From Bog-756 sp963830165 (lineage in GTDB: Bacteria > Actinomycetota > Acidimicrobiia > Acidimicrobiales > RAAP-2), in the NCBI GenBank assembly GCA_963830165.1, contig CAWHKZ010000003.1, forward strand, positions 295,954 through 359,953: a DNA stretch of 64,000 nucleotides. The letters run 5' to 3'. Below the pieces are notes generated by a model. The model searched no databases, was not told where the DNA came from, and was given only the letters and a program-made list of their open reading frames with translations. Positions 13,370-22,027 of the stretch are shown piece by piece (position 1 is the stretch's first letter; each line of letters begins with the position of its first letter). The position numbers and the translations under genes are program-made.

Positions 13370-13378
13370 CCTTCCTCC

Positions 13379-14356
13379 ATGGCCGCCCGCCGAGACGCCG
13401 ATCCCGCGACGCTGTTCGAGGCCGCCCGCTCGGGCGACCGGGTGGCGCTGCCCCGCCTGCTGTCGCTGGTGGAGAGGGGCGGCGGGGGCGCCCGGGCCGT
13501 GGCCGGCATCGCCTACCGGTCGCCCGGCCAGGCCTACACGGTGGGCATCACCGGTGCGCCGGGGGCGGGTAAGTCGACGCTGACCGACCAGCTGATCGAC
13601 CGGGCCCGCACCCAGGGCATCGACGGCAGCGACCAGGTGGCCGTGCTGGCCATCGACCCGTCGTCCCCCTTCTCGGGGGGCGCCATCCTCGGCGACCGGG
13701 TGCGCATGCAGAACCACGCCCTCGACGACAAGGTCTTCATCCGCTCCATGGCCACCCGCGGCCACCTGGGCGGCCTGGCCGTGGCGGTGCCCGACGCCGT
13801 CCGGGTCCTCTCGGCCGTCGGGGTCCCCGTCGTCCTGCTCGAGACGGTGGGAGTGGGCCAGCAGGAGGTGTCGGTGGCCGCCGCCACGGACACGACGGTC
13901 GTCGTGGTCAACCCGGGCTGGGGCGACGCCATCCAGGCCAACAAGGCCGGCCTGCTCGAGATCGCCGATCTCTTCGTGATCAACAAGGCCGACCGGCCGG
14001 GCGCCCGCGAGACCCGGCGCGACCTCGACCAGATGCTCGACCTGACCCAGCTGGTCGACTGGCGGCCACCGATCGTGGAGACGGTGGCCTCCTCCGGAGA
14101 GGGCGTCGACGAGCTGTGGTCGGCCATCCTCGACCACCGCGCCCACCTGGTGGCCACCGGCGCCCTCGAGGCGTCCCGCCGGGCCCGGCTGGCCCGCGAG
14201 TTCCACCAGATCCTGCTGGCCCGGGTGGAGGAGCGACTCGACACCCTGCTGGCCGGCGGCAGGTTCGCCACGGTGGTCGCCGACCTGTCGAGCGGGGCGA
14301 TCGACCCCTACGAGGCGGCCGACCAGCTGCTCGGTGGACTGCTGCCCGAGGCCTGA
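13379..14356 (+). CDS. meaB: MeaB/ArgK-type G3E GTPase, methylmalonyl-CoA mutase chaperone
   Basis: 325-aa P-loop GTPase that gates cofactor loading and protects adenosylcobalamin-dependent methylmalonyl-CoA mutase. Walker A GAPGAGKSTL is near residue 60. The IDPSSPFSGGAILGDRVRM block, LLETVGVGQQEV (switch II/Walker B) and NKAD (guanine specificity) follow in the usual order. No mutase gene is visible in this window. Propionyl-CoA from the acyl-CoA catabolic genes downstream could feed that pathway. Hairpin sequence follows the stop. Confidence 0.93.
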   Translation: MAARRDADPATLFEAARSGDRVALPRLLSLVERGGGGARAVAGIAYRSPGQAYTVGITGAPGAGKSTLTDQLIDRARTQGIDGSDQVAVLAIDPSSPFSGGAILGDRVRMQNHALDDKVFIRSMATRGHLGGLAVAVPDAVRVLSAVGVPVVLLETVGVGQQEVSVAAATDTTVVVVNPGWGDAIQANKAGLLEIADLFVINKADRPGARETRRDLDQMLDLTQLVDWRPPIVETVASSGEGVDELWSAILDHRAHLVATGALEASRRARLAREFHQILLARVEERLDTLLAGGRFATVVADLSSGAIDPYEAADQLLGGLLPEA

Positions 14357-14360
14357 GGTC

Positions 14361-14395
14361 CGCCGGGGACCGGTCGCGATCCTCGGCCCCCGGCG
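14361..14395 (+). terminator. Possible terminator after meaB
   Basis: CGCCGGGG (14361-14368) can pair with CCCCGGCG (14388-14395) around a 19-nt loop, 5 nt after the meaB stop. It has no U-tract. Confidence 0.35.
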
Positions 14396-14419
14396 TTCCG
14401 GACGGTGCGGAGCGTCGGA

Positions 14420-14425
14420 TAGCGT
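14420..14425 (+). promoter_or_regulatory. -10 element of treS, leaderless type
   Basis: TAGCGT ends 6 nt before GTG 14432. Confidence 0.45.
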
Positions 14426-14431
14426 GCGCAC

Positions 14432-16129
14432 GTGACCGTCGTGCCCCCCCGTCCGAGCGGCCCCCTGCCCCCTGCGGCGGAGGATCCCCTCTGGTTCCAG
14501 CGAGCCGTCTTCTACGAGGTGTTCACCCGGGGCTTCTTCGACGGCAACGACGACGGGGTGGGCGACATCCCGGGCCTGATCGCCAAGCTCGACTACCTGC
14601 AGTGGCTCGGCATCGACTGCGTCTGGCTGCTGCCCTTCTACCCGTCGCCCCTGCGCGACGGCGGCTACGACATCAGCGACTACACCTCGGTGCACCCCGA
14701 ATCCGGCACGGTCGACGACATCAGCCGGCTGCTGACCGAGGCCCACGCCCGCGGCATCCGGGTCATCGCCGACCTGGTCATCAACCACACCTCCGACCAG
14801 CACCCCTGGTTCGTCGAGTCGCGCCAGAGCCGCGACAACCCGAAGGCCGACTGGTACGTGTGGAACGACGACGACCAGCGGTGGCCCGAGGCCAGGGTCG
14901 TGTTCATCGACGTCGAGCGGTCCAACTGGTCCTACGACGCCGCCCGCGACCAGTACTACTGGCACCGCTTCTACGCCCACCAGCCCGACCTCAACTACGA
15001 GAACCCCGACGTGGCCGACGCCATGCTCGAGGTGGTCCGGTTCTGGCTCGACCTCGGCCTCGACGGGTTCCGCCTCGACGCCGTGCCCTACCTCTACCAG
15101 CGCGACGGCACGGCGGGGGAGAACCTGCCCGAGACCCACGCCTTCATCAAGCGGGTGCGGGCCGAGCTCGACACCAAGTACCCGGGGCGCATCCTCCTGG
15201 CCGAGGCCAACGGGTGGCCCACCGACGTGGCCGACTACTTCGGCGACGACGACGAGTGCCATCTGTGCTTCAACTTCCCGCTCATGCCCCGGCTGTTCCT
15301 CGCCGTGCGCCGCGAGCAGGCCTTCCCGATCACGGAGATCCTCTCCCAGACGCCGGAGGCGCCGACCGGGGCCCAGTGGGCCATCTTCCTGCGCAACCAC
15401 GACGAGCTCACCCTCGAGATGGTGACCGAAGAGGAGCGCGACTTCCTCTTCGCCGAGTACGCCAAGGACCCGCGCATGAAGCGCCACATGGGGATCGGCC
15501 GCCGGCTGGCTCCCCTGCTCGACCGCGACCGCCGCCTGTCCGAGCTGCTGTTCTCCGTGCTGTTCACCCTGCGCGGCAGTCCCGTCCTGTACTACGGCGA
15601 CGAGATCCAGATGGGCGACAACCTGTACCTCGGCGACCGCGACTCGGTGCGCACGCCGATGCAGTGGTCGCCCGACCGCAATGCCGGGTTCTCCCGGGCC
15701 GACTTCGCCCAGCTGTACCTGCCGCCGCTGATGGACCCGATCTACGGCTTCGCCGCGGTCAACGTCGAGGCCCAGCAGCGCAACCCGAGCTCCTTCCTGC
15801 ACTGGATGCGGCGGATGCTGGCCGTGCGCCGGCAGTTCCCGGTGTTCGGGACCGGGTCGGTGCAGATGGTGACATCGGCCAACCCGTCGGTGCTGGCTTT
15901 CGTGCGGGCCGACCGGCGGGTGCCCGGGTCGGGCCGTGACGTGGCCAACCCGGTGCTGTGCGTGCACAACCTCAGCCGTATGGCCCAGCCGGCCACCGTC
16001 GACGTGGCCGAGTGGGCGGGGCGGCAGCCCGTCGAACTGCTCGGGCGGGTCGCCTTCCCCCTGATCGGGACGGAGCCCTACGCCGTGACCCTCGGCCCCT
16101 ACGGCTCGCTCAACTTCGAGCTCGTCTAG
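14432..16129 (+). CDS. treS: Trehalose synthase (maltose alpha-D-glucosyltransferase)
   Basis: 565-aa GH13 enzyme that isomerises maltose and trehalose. The N-terminus reads FYEVFTRGFFDGNDDGVGD. The catalytic triad is visible as DGFRLDAVPYLY (nucleophile Asp), LLAEANGWP (acid Glu) and FLRNHDELTLEMV (third Asp). The PLRDGGYDISDY stretch is typical of TreS. It ends with a beta-sheet domain. No maltokinase domain is fused and none follows. A TreT-like gene at 57-59 kb gives a second trehalose route. The gene is convergent with galT (12-nt gap). Confidence 0.92.
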   Translation: MTVVPPRPSGPLPPAAEDPLWFQRAVFYEVFTRGFFDGNDDGVGDIPGLIAKLDYLQWLGIDCVWLLPFYPSPLRDGGYDISDYTSVHPESGTVDDISRLLTEAHARGIRVIADLVINHTSDQHPWFVESRQSRDNPKADWYVWNDDDQRWPEARVVFIDVERSNWSYDAARDQYYWHRFYAHQPDLNYENPDVADAMLEVVRFWLDLGLDGFRLDAVPYLYQRDGTAGENLPETHAFIKRVRAELDTKYPGRILLAEANGWPTDVADYFGDDDECHLCFNFPLMPRLFLAVRREQAFPITEILSQTPEAPTGAQWAIFLRNHDELTLEMVTEEERDFLFAEYAKDPRMKRHMGIGRRLAPLLDRDRRLSELLFSVLFTLRGSPVLYYGDEIQMGDNLYLGDRDSVRTPMQWSPDRNAGFSRADFAQLYLPPLMDPIYGFAAVNVEAQQRNPSSFLHWMRRMLAVRRQFPVFGTGSVQMVTSANPSVLAFVRADRRVPGSGRDVANPVLCVHNLSRMAQPATVDVAEWAGRQPVELLGRVAFPLIGTEPYAVTLGPYGSLNFELV

Positions 16130-16141
16130 CGACGGGGAGGG

Positions 16142-17134
16142 TCAGCCGGTCTCGGCGACGGGCACCGGGCTGGCCAGCTCCTCGGCGGCCTGCTCGGGGT
16201 TCACGATGTTGATCAGGACCCCGGTGCCCAGCTCGAACCCGGCCACCGTGGTGAGCTTCGGGACCACGTGGACGTGCCAGTGGTACGGCTCGGGGGCCCG
16301 GTACGGGGCGGAGTGGAACACCAGGTTGTAGGCGATGTCACCCAGGACGGCCCGCAGCCGGCCCAGGCCGATCTTCAGGGCCCGCCCCACCGCCAGCAGG
16401 TCGGTCGTGGGGCTGTGGTGCAGGTGGGGGCCGTGGGCCCGGGGGATGACCAGCATCTCGTAGGGGGAGCCGCTCCAGAACGGGCAGACCACCAGGACCT
16501 GCTCGTCGGAGTAGACGATCCGGTAGCCCACGTTCTCCTCGGCGTCGACGGTGGTGCAGAGCAGGCAGCGCCCGGCGAACCGGGCGAACCCGGCCTGCTC
16601 CTCCACCAGCTCGCGGGGGACGAAGGACATCCCGAGCAGCTGGCCGTGGGGATGCTCGATCGAGGCACCCGCCTCGCGCCCGGCGTTCACGATGGCCTGG
16701 CTGTAGCGCAGCCCGGGGATGGCGGCGTGCTGGCCGATGCGTTCGCTGATGGCCCGCATGACCGCCCCGGTCTGGTCGTCGGACAGCATCGACCACGAGT
16801 TCTGGTGGTCGGGGGAGAGGACGAGGACCTCGTGGATGCCACCGGCGGTGGCCTGGGTGAAGACCGGGCCGCGGTTCGTCACCACGAAGGGGGCGTCACC
16901 CTCGAATGCCGGGTAGAGGTTGGGGACGACTCGCACCTGCCAGTTGCCGTCGGGCCCGAGCGTCTCCAGGGTGGGCGACATCGACTCCTCGTTGCCCGGG
17001 CAGAAGGGGCACGGGCGGGAGGTGTCGGCCTGGATGGAGGCCATCCGCGGGGCGAACGCCCGGGGGCGGTTGGCGCGATCGGTGCTCACCACCACCCAAC
17101 GGCCCGTGAGGGGATCGAGTCGGAGCTGGTTCAT
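16142..17134 (-). CDS. galT: Galactose-1-phosphate uridylyltransferase
   Basis: 330-aa HIT-superfamily enzyme of the Leloir pathway. Zinc ligands are CPFC near residue 38, the active-site motif is EHPHGQLLGMSF near 154, and the C-terminal lobe has the second HIT-like motif YHWHVHVVPKL near 290. ATG 17134 gives the usual N-terminus LRLDPLTGRWVVVSTDRA. No galK or galE lies next to it. A role in sugar-nucleotide supply is likely; UDP-Glc or ADP-Glc phosphorylase activity, as in some GalT-like proteins, cannot be excluded. Confidence 0.88.
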   Translation of the reverse strand: MNQLRLDPLTGRWVVVSTDRANRPRAFAPRMASIQADTSRPCPFCPGNEESMSPTLETLGPDGNWQVRVVPNLYPAFEGDAPFVVTNRGPVFTQATAGGIHEVLVLSPDHQNSWSMLSDDQTGAVMRAISERIGQHAAIPGLRYSQAIVNAGREAGASIEHPHGQLLGMSFVPRELVEEQAGFARFAGRCLLCTTVDAEENVGYRIVYSDEQVLVVCPFWSGSPYEMLVIPRAHGPHLHHSPTTDLLAVGRALKIGLGRLRAVLGDIAYNLVFHSAPYRAPEPYHWHVHVVPKLTTVAGFELGTGVLINIVNPEQAAEELASPVPVAETG

Positions 17135-17319
17135 CGGAGGGGGACGGCAACCCTCGACGTTCGTCGGTCGTCTGTGCACACCTGTCTGCCACCTCGGTCT
17201 TCGTCGATGCCCGGTCCGGGCCCACGCCATCGGAGCGACTGTTGACCCAAGTCCAACCTACCAATTCCCGGCCGCGGAGCGGTGCAGGGGGCCGGCCCGG
17301 CCGTCGGGCGCCGGGATGT

Positions 17320-17325
17320 CACAAT
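17320..17325 (+). promoter_or_regulatory. -10 element of the 17332 gene, leaderless type
   Basis: CACAAT ends 6 nt before GTG 17332. This supports GTG 17332 over the upstream in-frame start. Confidence 0.4.
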
Positions 17326-17331
17326 CTCGAC

Positions 17332-17904
17332 GTGCCCCCCACGGTCCCGAATCATCTGGCCCTCCTCGTGGCCGCCGTCGACTACAACTCGAAGACCTAC
17401 GACCTCGTGCTGCTGGCCCACGTGCTCGCTGCGGTGGTCGGGATGGTGGCCGTGGTCGTGTCCGGCGGGTTCGCCCTGACGCTGCGCGGCGCCCTGGCCG
17501 CCGACGGGCCCCTTCCCGTGGCCGTCGTCCGCTACTACCGGCCGGGGATCAACTGGGTGGGTCGCGTGCTGTTCCTGGTGCCCGTGCTCGGGGCGGCCCT
17601 GATCGCCATGAGCGGCGGCCAGTGGGGCTACTCCGACGCCTGGGTGGCGATCGGCCTGGCCGTGTGGACCGTGGTGGCCATGGCCGCCGAGGGGATGCTG
17701 TGGCCGGCTGAGCGCCGGCTGCAGCGCCTCGTGGCGGCCCGGGAGGCCGCCGTGGCGGTCGGCGCGGGTGCGCCGGCCGGCGGTGCGGCCGTCGACGAGG
17801 ACGGGAGCGATCCTGTGGCCCTGTGCCTGTGGGCGGGGCTGCTGGGCATCGGCCTGGGCGCCACCCTGGTGGCCGTCGCCGTGCTGATGGTGGCCAAGCC
17901 CTAG
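17332..17904 (+). CDS. DUF2269-like four-helix membrane protein
   Basis: 190-aa protein with four hydrophobic segments (about residues 20-45, 70-92, 97-117 and 162-187) and a small polar loop rich in Ala, Gly and Glu before the last helix. The pattern DLVLLAHVLAAVVGMVAVVVSGG and the overall topology resemble DUF2269 integral membrane proteins of unknown function. GTG 17332 is chosen because it follows a leaderless-type promoter. It is convergent with the P450 gene. No enzymatic motif is seen. Confidence 0.6.
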   Translation: MPPTVPNHLALLVAAVDYNSKTYDLVLLAHVLAAVVGMVAVVVSGGFALTLRGALAADGPLPVAVVRYYRPGINWVGRVLFLVPVLGAALIAMSGGQWGYSDAWVAIGLAVWTVVAMAAEGMLWPAERRLQRLVAAREAAVAVGAGAPAGGAAVDEDGSDPVALCLWAGLLGIGLGATLVAVAVLMVAKP

Positions 17905-17926
17905 GCGGCCGGGGCCGGCGGGACGG

Positions 17927-19213
17927 TCAGGCCGGGCTGAACCGGCAGGGCAGGTGCTTGATGCCGGTCACCAGCCGCGACAGGGCCCACTCGGGCTCGG
18001 CGGTCGCCTCGATGTCGGGCAACCGGGTCAGCAGTTCGCGCATCATCACGTCGATCTCCCGGCGGGCGAGGTGCGCCCCGAGGCAGAAGTGGGGCCCGGC
18101 GGCCCCGAAGGACAGGTGCGGATTGGGCTTGCGCTGCACGTCGAAGGCGTAGGGGTCGTCGAACACGGCCTCGTCCCGGTTGGCCGACCCGTAGACGAGC
18201 AGGACCTTGTCGTCGACGTGGAGCTCCTGCCCGGCCAGCACGGTGTCCTCGGTGACCGTGCGCCGGGTCCAGTTGACCGGGGACGCCCAGCGCACGATCT
18301 CGTCCACCCCGGTCGCGGCCACGGCCTCCGGCTCGGCCTGCCAGACCGCCCGCTGGTCGGGGTGCTGGGTGAGCAGGTGGAGCCCGTAGGAGAGCGAGTT
18401 GCGGGTGGTCTCGTTGCCGGCGGTCAGCAGCAGGATGAAGAACGAGGCGAGCTCGGCCTCCGTCAGGGCCTCGCCGTCGATGTTGGTCGTGATCAGCGCG
18501 GTGGTCAGGTCCTCCTGCGGGTGCCGGAGCCGGTGCGCGGCGACGTCGGTCATGAGCGCCGTCAGCTCCTGGCCGGCCTCGAGCATGGCGATGAAGTGGT
18601 CGCTGCCCGCGGGGAGGAACTCGGGGTCGTCGGGGTAGATGATCTCGTTGGAGCAGCGGAAGACCGTCTCGTGCTCCGACTCGGGGACGCCCATCATGTC
18701 GCAGATGATCCCGAGCGAGAGCGGCGCCGCGAAGGTGGTCACGAAATCGCATTCGCCCAGGTCGGCGGCCCGGTCGATGAGGCGGACGGCGGCATCCTCG
18801 ATCGTGCCCTCGATGGCCTTGACGTGCCTGGGGCTGAAGGCGGCCGACACGATGCTGCGCAGCCGGGCGTGGCGCGGGTTGTCCGTGGAGATCATCCCGG
18901 CGAAGTAGTCGACGAGCTCCTGGGGCAGGTCGACGATGCTGAGGGCGCCCTTGCCCGAGCAGAAGAGCTCGGGGCGACGGGTGACCTCGGTGACGTCCGC
19001 ATGGCGCGTCACGGCCCAGTAGCCGCGCCCCTCCGGCGGGGTCAGGGGGGACGAGTCACCGAAGTCCGGCTCGTCGAAGAAGGCGATCGGGCGCTCGGCC
19101 CGCAGCAGGGCGAAGGCCTCGAAGCGCTCATGGGGGGCCCTGCCCCAGAACTCCAGGTCGGACAGGTCTATCTCGTCGAGGCCGAGGTTGTTCGCGCTGA
19201 TCACAACCTTCAC
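17927..19213 (-). CDS. Cytochrome P450, CYP125/CYP142-like
   Basis: 428-aa P450. The I-helix has LLTAGNETTRN, the ExxR motif is DEIVRW, and the heme-binding loop is FGAAGPHFCLGAHLAR with Cys377 as thiolate ligand. The AGNETTRN core, RSIVSAAFSPRHVK, VYGSANRDEAVFDDP and the C-terminal GIKHLP block resemble the mycobacterial CYP125/CYP142/CYP124 group, which hydroxylate the terminal carbon of cholesterol or branched-chain lipids. The igr-like catabolic operons at 30-38 kb would fit that substrate class. No ferredoxin gene is adjacent. The start is GTG 19213. Confidence 0.88.
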   Translation of the reverse strand: MKVVISANNLGLDEIDLSDLEFWGRAPHERFEAFALLRAERPIAFFDEPDFGDSSPLTPPEGRGYWAVTRHADVTEVTRRPELFCSGKGALSIVDLPQELVDYFAGMISTDNPRHARLRSIVSAAFSPRHVKAIEGTIEDAAVRLIDRAADLGECDFVTTFAAPLSLGIICDMMGVPESEHETVFRCSNEIIYPDDPEFLPAGSDHFIAMLEAGQELTALMTDVAAHRLRHPQEDLTTALITTNIDGEALTEAELASFFILLLTAGNETTRNSLSYGLHLLTQHPDQRAVWQAEPEAVAATGVDEIVRWASPVNWTRRTVTEDTVLAGQELHVDDKVLLVYGSANRDEAVFDDPYAFDVQRKPNPHLSFGAAGPHFCLGAHLARREIDVMMRELLTRLPDIEATAEPEWALSRLVTGIKHLPCRFSPA

Positions 19214-19356
19214 CCTACCGATACGCCGCGCCGCCGCATCACACCGGTCGGGGGCCGGTCACGGGGTGGTGCCGCCCGGACGGACCGGCCCCGGGCCCCC
19301 GGCCGCGCCGGGAGGCCGCGCCCGTAGGATCCCCGTCGGTCGCTGCCGTCAACCAG

Positions 19357-19397
19357 TGTTTCCCGACCGGGAATGTCTGTTTCCCGACCGGGAATGT
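19357..19397. promoter_or_regulatory. Two tandem 20-bp operator-like repeats upstream of the sulfur operon
   Basis: The sequence TGTTTCCCGACCGGGAATGT occurs twice, at 19357-19376 and 19378-19397, with a period of 21 bp (two helical turns). Each copy contains the inverted repeat TTCCCG-AC-CGGGAA. They lie just upstream of a TATAGT -10 and the cysH operon. This is the arrangement expected for cooperative binding of a dimeric repressor or activator; the regulator is not identified. Confidence 0.7.
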
Positions 19398-19423
19398 TTC
19401 AAAACCTGATCGGGTTGGTCATG

Positions 19424-19429
19424 TATAGT
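19424..19429 (+). promoter_or_regulatory. -10 element of the cysH operon
   Basis: TATAGT lies 27 nt after the second operator repeat. Transcription would start near 19436, giving a leader of about 67 nt before GTG 19503. No clear -35 is seen, which would suit an activator or the tandem repeats taking that role. Confidence 0.4.
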
Positions 19430-19502
19430 TCCCCGGGGTGCGGCAGCTGTCCTGGGGGACGGGTAGCGGGTGCCGGACCGGGTGGTAGAGGAAGAGGCCG
19501 TC

Positions 19503-20219
19503 GTGAAGCTCAGCGTGGTGGACAACCGGACGAGGCTGGCCGAACTGGCCGTCGACCCTGCGGTGGGGCGACTGCGCACCGAGATGGCCGAGCTGTCCGC
19601 GGCGTTCGAGACGGCGCCGGCCGGCGCCGTCCTGGCCTGGGCCGTCGAGCGCTTCGGCCCCAAGCTGGCCCTGTCGTGCTCGTTCCAGGAGGCCGTCCTC
19701 ATCGATCTCGCGGTGGCCGTGGAACCCGCCATCGAGGTCGTCTTCCTCGACACCGGCTCGCACTTCGAGGAGACGCTCGAGTACGTGGAGGCCGTACGGG
19801 CCCGCTACGACCTCAACCTCACGATCGCCCACCCGGTGGCCGGCGCCGAGTCCCACCCGTGCGGGTCCGCCCAGTGCTGCGAGTACCGCAAGGTTCGTCC
19901 GCTGCGTGCCGCGCTGTCCGGCAAGGACGCCTGGGTCACCGGGCTGAAGCGCTCCGACGCCCCGACCCGCCGCCACGCCCCCATCGTCGCCTTCGACGAC
20001 AGCTGGGGCATGGTGAAGGTCAACCCCCTGGCCACCTGGACGCACCAGGACCTGGTGGGCTACGCACTCGACCATGACATCCCCCAGCACCCGCTGCGTT
20101 CCCAGGGCTACGTGTCCATCGGCTGTGCCCCCACCACCCGCCCGGTGGCCGAGGGGGAGGACCTCCGCGCCGGCCGGTGGGCCGACTCGGACAAGGTCGA
20201 GTGCGGGCTCCACGTCTGA
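19503..20219 (+). CDS. cysH: Adenylylsulfate (APS)/PAPS reductase with an altered cluster-ligand motif
   Basis: 238-aa thioredoxin-coupled reductase that makes sulfite from activated sulfate. The PP-loop-like SCSFQEAVLIDL and the LKRSDAPTRR stretch are present, the catalytic C-terminal ECGLH has Cys234, and the iron-sulfur pair is Cys125-Cys126 (QCCEYRKVRPL). The CC pair marks the APS-using, [4Fe-4S] type. The second ligand pair, normally CxxC (as in GCAPCT), reads GCAPTT: Cys208 remains but residue 211 is Thr. GTG 19503 is chosen for its GAGGAAGAGG ribosome site; an upstream in-frame GTG at 19470 is possible. It is followed 17 nt later by the sulfite reductase gene. Confidence 0.9.
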   Translation: MKLSVVDNRTRLAELAVDPAVGRLRTEMAELSAAFETAPAGAVLAWAVERFGPKLALSCSFQEAVLIDLAVAVEPAIEVVFLDTGSHFEETLEYVEAVRARYDLNLTIAHPVAGAESHPCGSAQCCEYRKVRPLRAALSGKDAWVTGLKRSDAPTRRHAPIVAFDDSWGMVKVNPLATWTHQDLVGYALDHDIPQHPLRSQGYVSIGCAPTTRPVAEGEDLRAGRWADSDKVECGLHV

Positions 20220-20236
20220 GATGAGGGTCCGCTGAG

Positions 20237-22027
20237 ATGACGAAGGACCGGGACGAGCTGTACGGGCTGCACCTGCGCGGGACCGACCGCCCGATGCCGT
20301 TCGTCAACCCCTACCGCAAGACGGGGGAGCTGAACGAGATCGAGCTGTTCAAGCTGGAACGGCACCCCCTCGAGATCGCCGACGCCATCATCGACACGTA
20401 CTCGAAGGAGGGCCCGGCCGGGATCGCCAAGGTCCCGGGTGAGGTCGAGCGCCTCAAGTGGGCCGGTATCTACCCCCAGAAGCAGGGGGGCGACGCCTTC
20501 ATGATGCGGGTGAAGGTGCCCGGTGGGTTCCTGACCGCTCCGCAGGCCCGCGAGATCGGCGTGGCCGCCGACGCCTTCGGCGAGGGTCCGGACGGCACCG
20601 AGTCCCGCCTCTTCGGCTCGCGGTACGCCGACCTCACCACCCGCCAGACGGTGCAGATCCACTGGCTGCGGATCGAGGACATCCCGCGCATCTGGCGCCG
20701 GTTCGCCGCCGTCGGGCTGACCACGGTGCAGGCGTGCGGGGACTCGGCCCGCAACGTCCTGTGCTGCCCGGTGTCGGGGGTCGACGCCGACGAGGCCTTC
20801 GACGCCCTCCCCATCGCCCGGGCCGTCTCGGACTTCTTCACCGGCAACCGGGAGTACGCCAACCTGCCCCGCAAGTTCAAGATGTCGGTGTCGGGCTGCA
20901 CCGAGGACTGCGCCCAGGCCGAGATCAACGACATCGGTCTGTGGCCGGCCCGCGCCGCCGACGGCTCGCTCGGCTTCAACCTGCTGGTCGGCGGGGGCCT
21001 GTCCGACGGGGAGCGGATGGCCTCCGACATCGACGTGTTCGTGGCCCAGGACCAGGCCGTCGAAGTGACCCGGGCCATCGCCCAGCTGTTCGGCGAGCTC
21101 GGCAACCGCGAGAACCGCGGGCTCGCCCGGATGCGCTACCTGGTCCAGGAGCTCGGACCCGAGGGCTTCCGCGAGGAGCTGGCCGCACGGGCCCGCTTCG
21201 ACCTCGTCCCGGCGGGGGAGGAGCTGACCCGTCGCTACCGCGGCGACCACGTCGGCGTCCACCGCCAGAAGGAGGACGGCTACTTCTACGTGGGCTGCTC
21301 GGTCCCGGTGGGCCGGATGCAGGGCATGGAGCTGGTCGAGGCGGCCCGCCTGGCCGACACCTACGGCGACGGCACCCTGCGGGTGGGCACCGACCAGAAC
21401 ATCACCTTCACCGGGGTGCACGGCGACAGGGTCGACGCCCTGTTGGGGGAGGACCTGCTGGCCAAGTACTCGCCCTTCCCGGGGCCGTTCAGTCGCGGCG
21501 TCGTGGCCTGCACCGGGTCGGAGTTCTGCCGCTACGCCATCGTCGAGACCAAGGAGCGGGCCGTCAAGTGGGCCCGCTTCCTCGACGAGCAGCTGGCCGG
21601 CGAGCCGGTCGGCTCCCGCCCGACGCCGGGGGAGTTCTCGCCCAAGGGCGAGGACGCCGGGGTGATCCGGATGCACTTCTCGGGATGCTCGGCCAGCTGC
21701 GCCCAGCCCCAGATCGCCGACATCGGCTTCCGCGGTGACGTGGCCCACGTGGGCAACCACCTGGCCGAGGCCGTCGACATCGGCATGGGCGGGTCGCTGG
21801 GGGCCGATCCGGGGTTCATCGACTGGATCGAGCACGCCCGGCCCGTCAACGACGTGCCCGATGCGCTGCTGCGGGTCGTCCGCCGGTACCAGTCCGAGCG
21901 CCGTCCCGACGAGCCCTTCGCCAACTGGGCCCGTCGCGTGCCCAACGACGACCTGCGGGCCACGCTGGCCGCCGAGGGCACCGGGACCCCCGTCGAGCTG
22001 ACGGCCAAGCCGGGGGTGGGGGCATGA
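20237..22027 (+). CDS. sir: Siroheme [4Fe-4S] sulfite (nitrite/sulfite) reductase
   Basis: 596-aa two-repeat siroheme reductase; in this operon the product is sulfide for cysteine synthesis. The cluster/siroheme ligands are in the C-terminal half: ACTGSEFC (C-x5-C, near residue 425) and SGCSASC (C-x3-C, near 487). The N-terminal half carries related blocks, ACGDSARNVLCC near 170 and SGCTEDCAQ near 220. TTRQTVQIHWLR and TDQNITFTG are the paired substrate-cavity motifs. Sequence alone does not separate nitrite from sulfite reductase; the cysH neighbour does. The stop overlaps the next start (ATGA), so the two proteins are probably made in equal amounts. Confidence 0.9.
   Translation: MTKDRDELYGLHLRGTDRPMPFVNPYRKTGELNEIELFKLERHPLEIADAIIDTYSKEGPAGIAKVPGEVERLKWAGIYPQKQGGDAFMMRVKVPGGFLTAPQAREIGVAADAFGEGPDGTESRLFGSRYADLTTRQTVQIHWLRIEDIPRIWRRFAAVGLTTVQACGDSARNVLCCPVSGVDADEAFDALPIARAVSDFFTGNREYANLPRKFKMSVSGCTEDCAQAEINDIGLWPARAADGSLGFNLLVGGGLSDGERMASDIDVFVAQDQAVEVTRAIAQLFGELGNRENRGLARMRYLVQELGPEGFREELAARARFDLVPAGEELTRRYRGDHVGVHRQKEDGYFYVGCSVPVGRMQGMELVEAARLADTYGDGTLRVGTDQNITFTGVHGDRVDALLGEDLLAKYSPFPGPFSRGVVACTGSEFCRYAIVETKERAVKWARFLDEQLAGEPVGSRPTPGEFSPKGEDAGVIRMHFSGCSASCAQPQIADIGFRGDVAHVGNHLAEAVDIGMGGSLGADPGFIDWIEHARPVNDVPDALLRVVRRYQSERRPDEPFANWARRVPNDDLRATLAAEGTGTPVELTAKPGVGA

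Noticed and set aside
20735..20920. Second iron-sulfur site in the N-terminal half of the sulfite reductase (ACGDSARNVLCC and SGCTEDCAQ)
   Set aside because: Related Cys-containing blocks are common in the N-terminal repeat of this protein family and the true ligand set is in the C-terminal half. No independent support for a second cluster.
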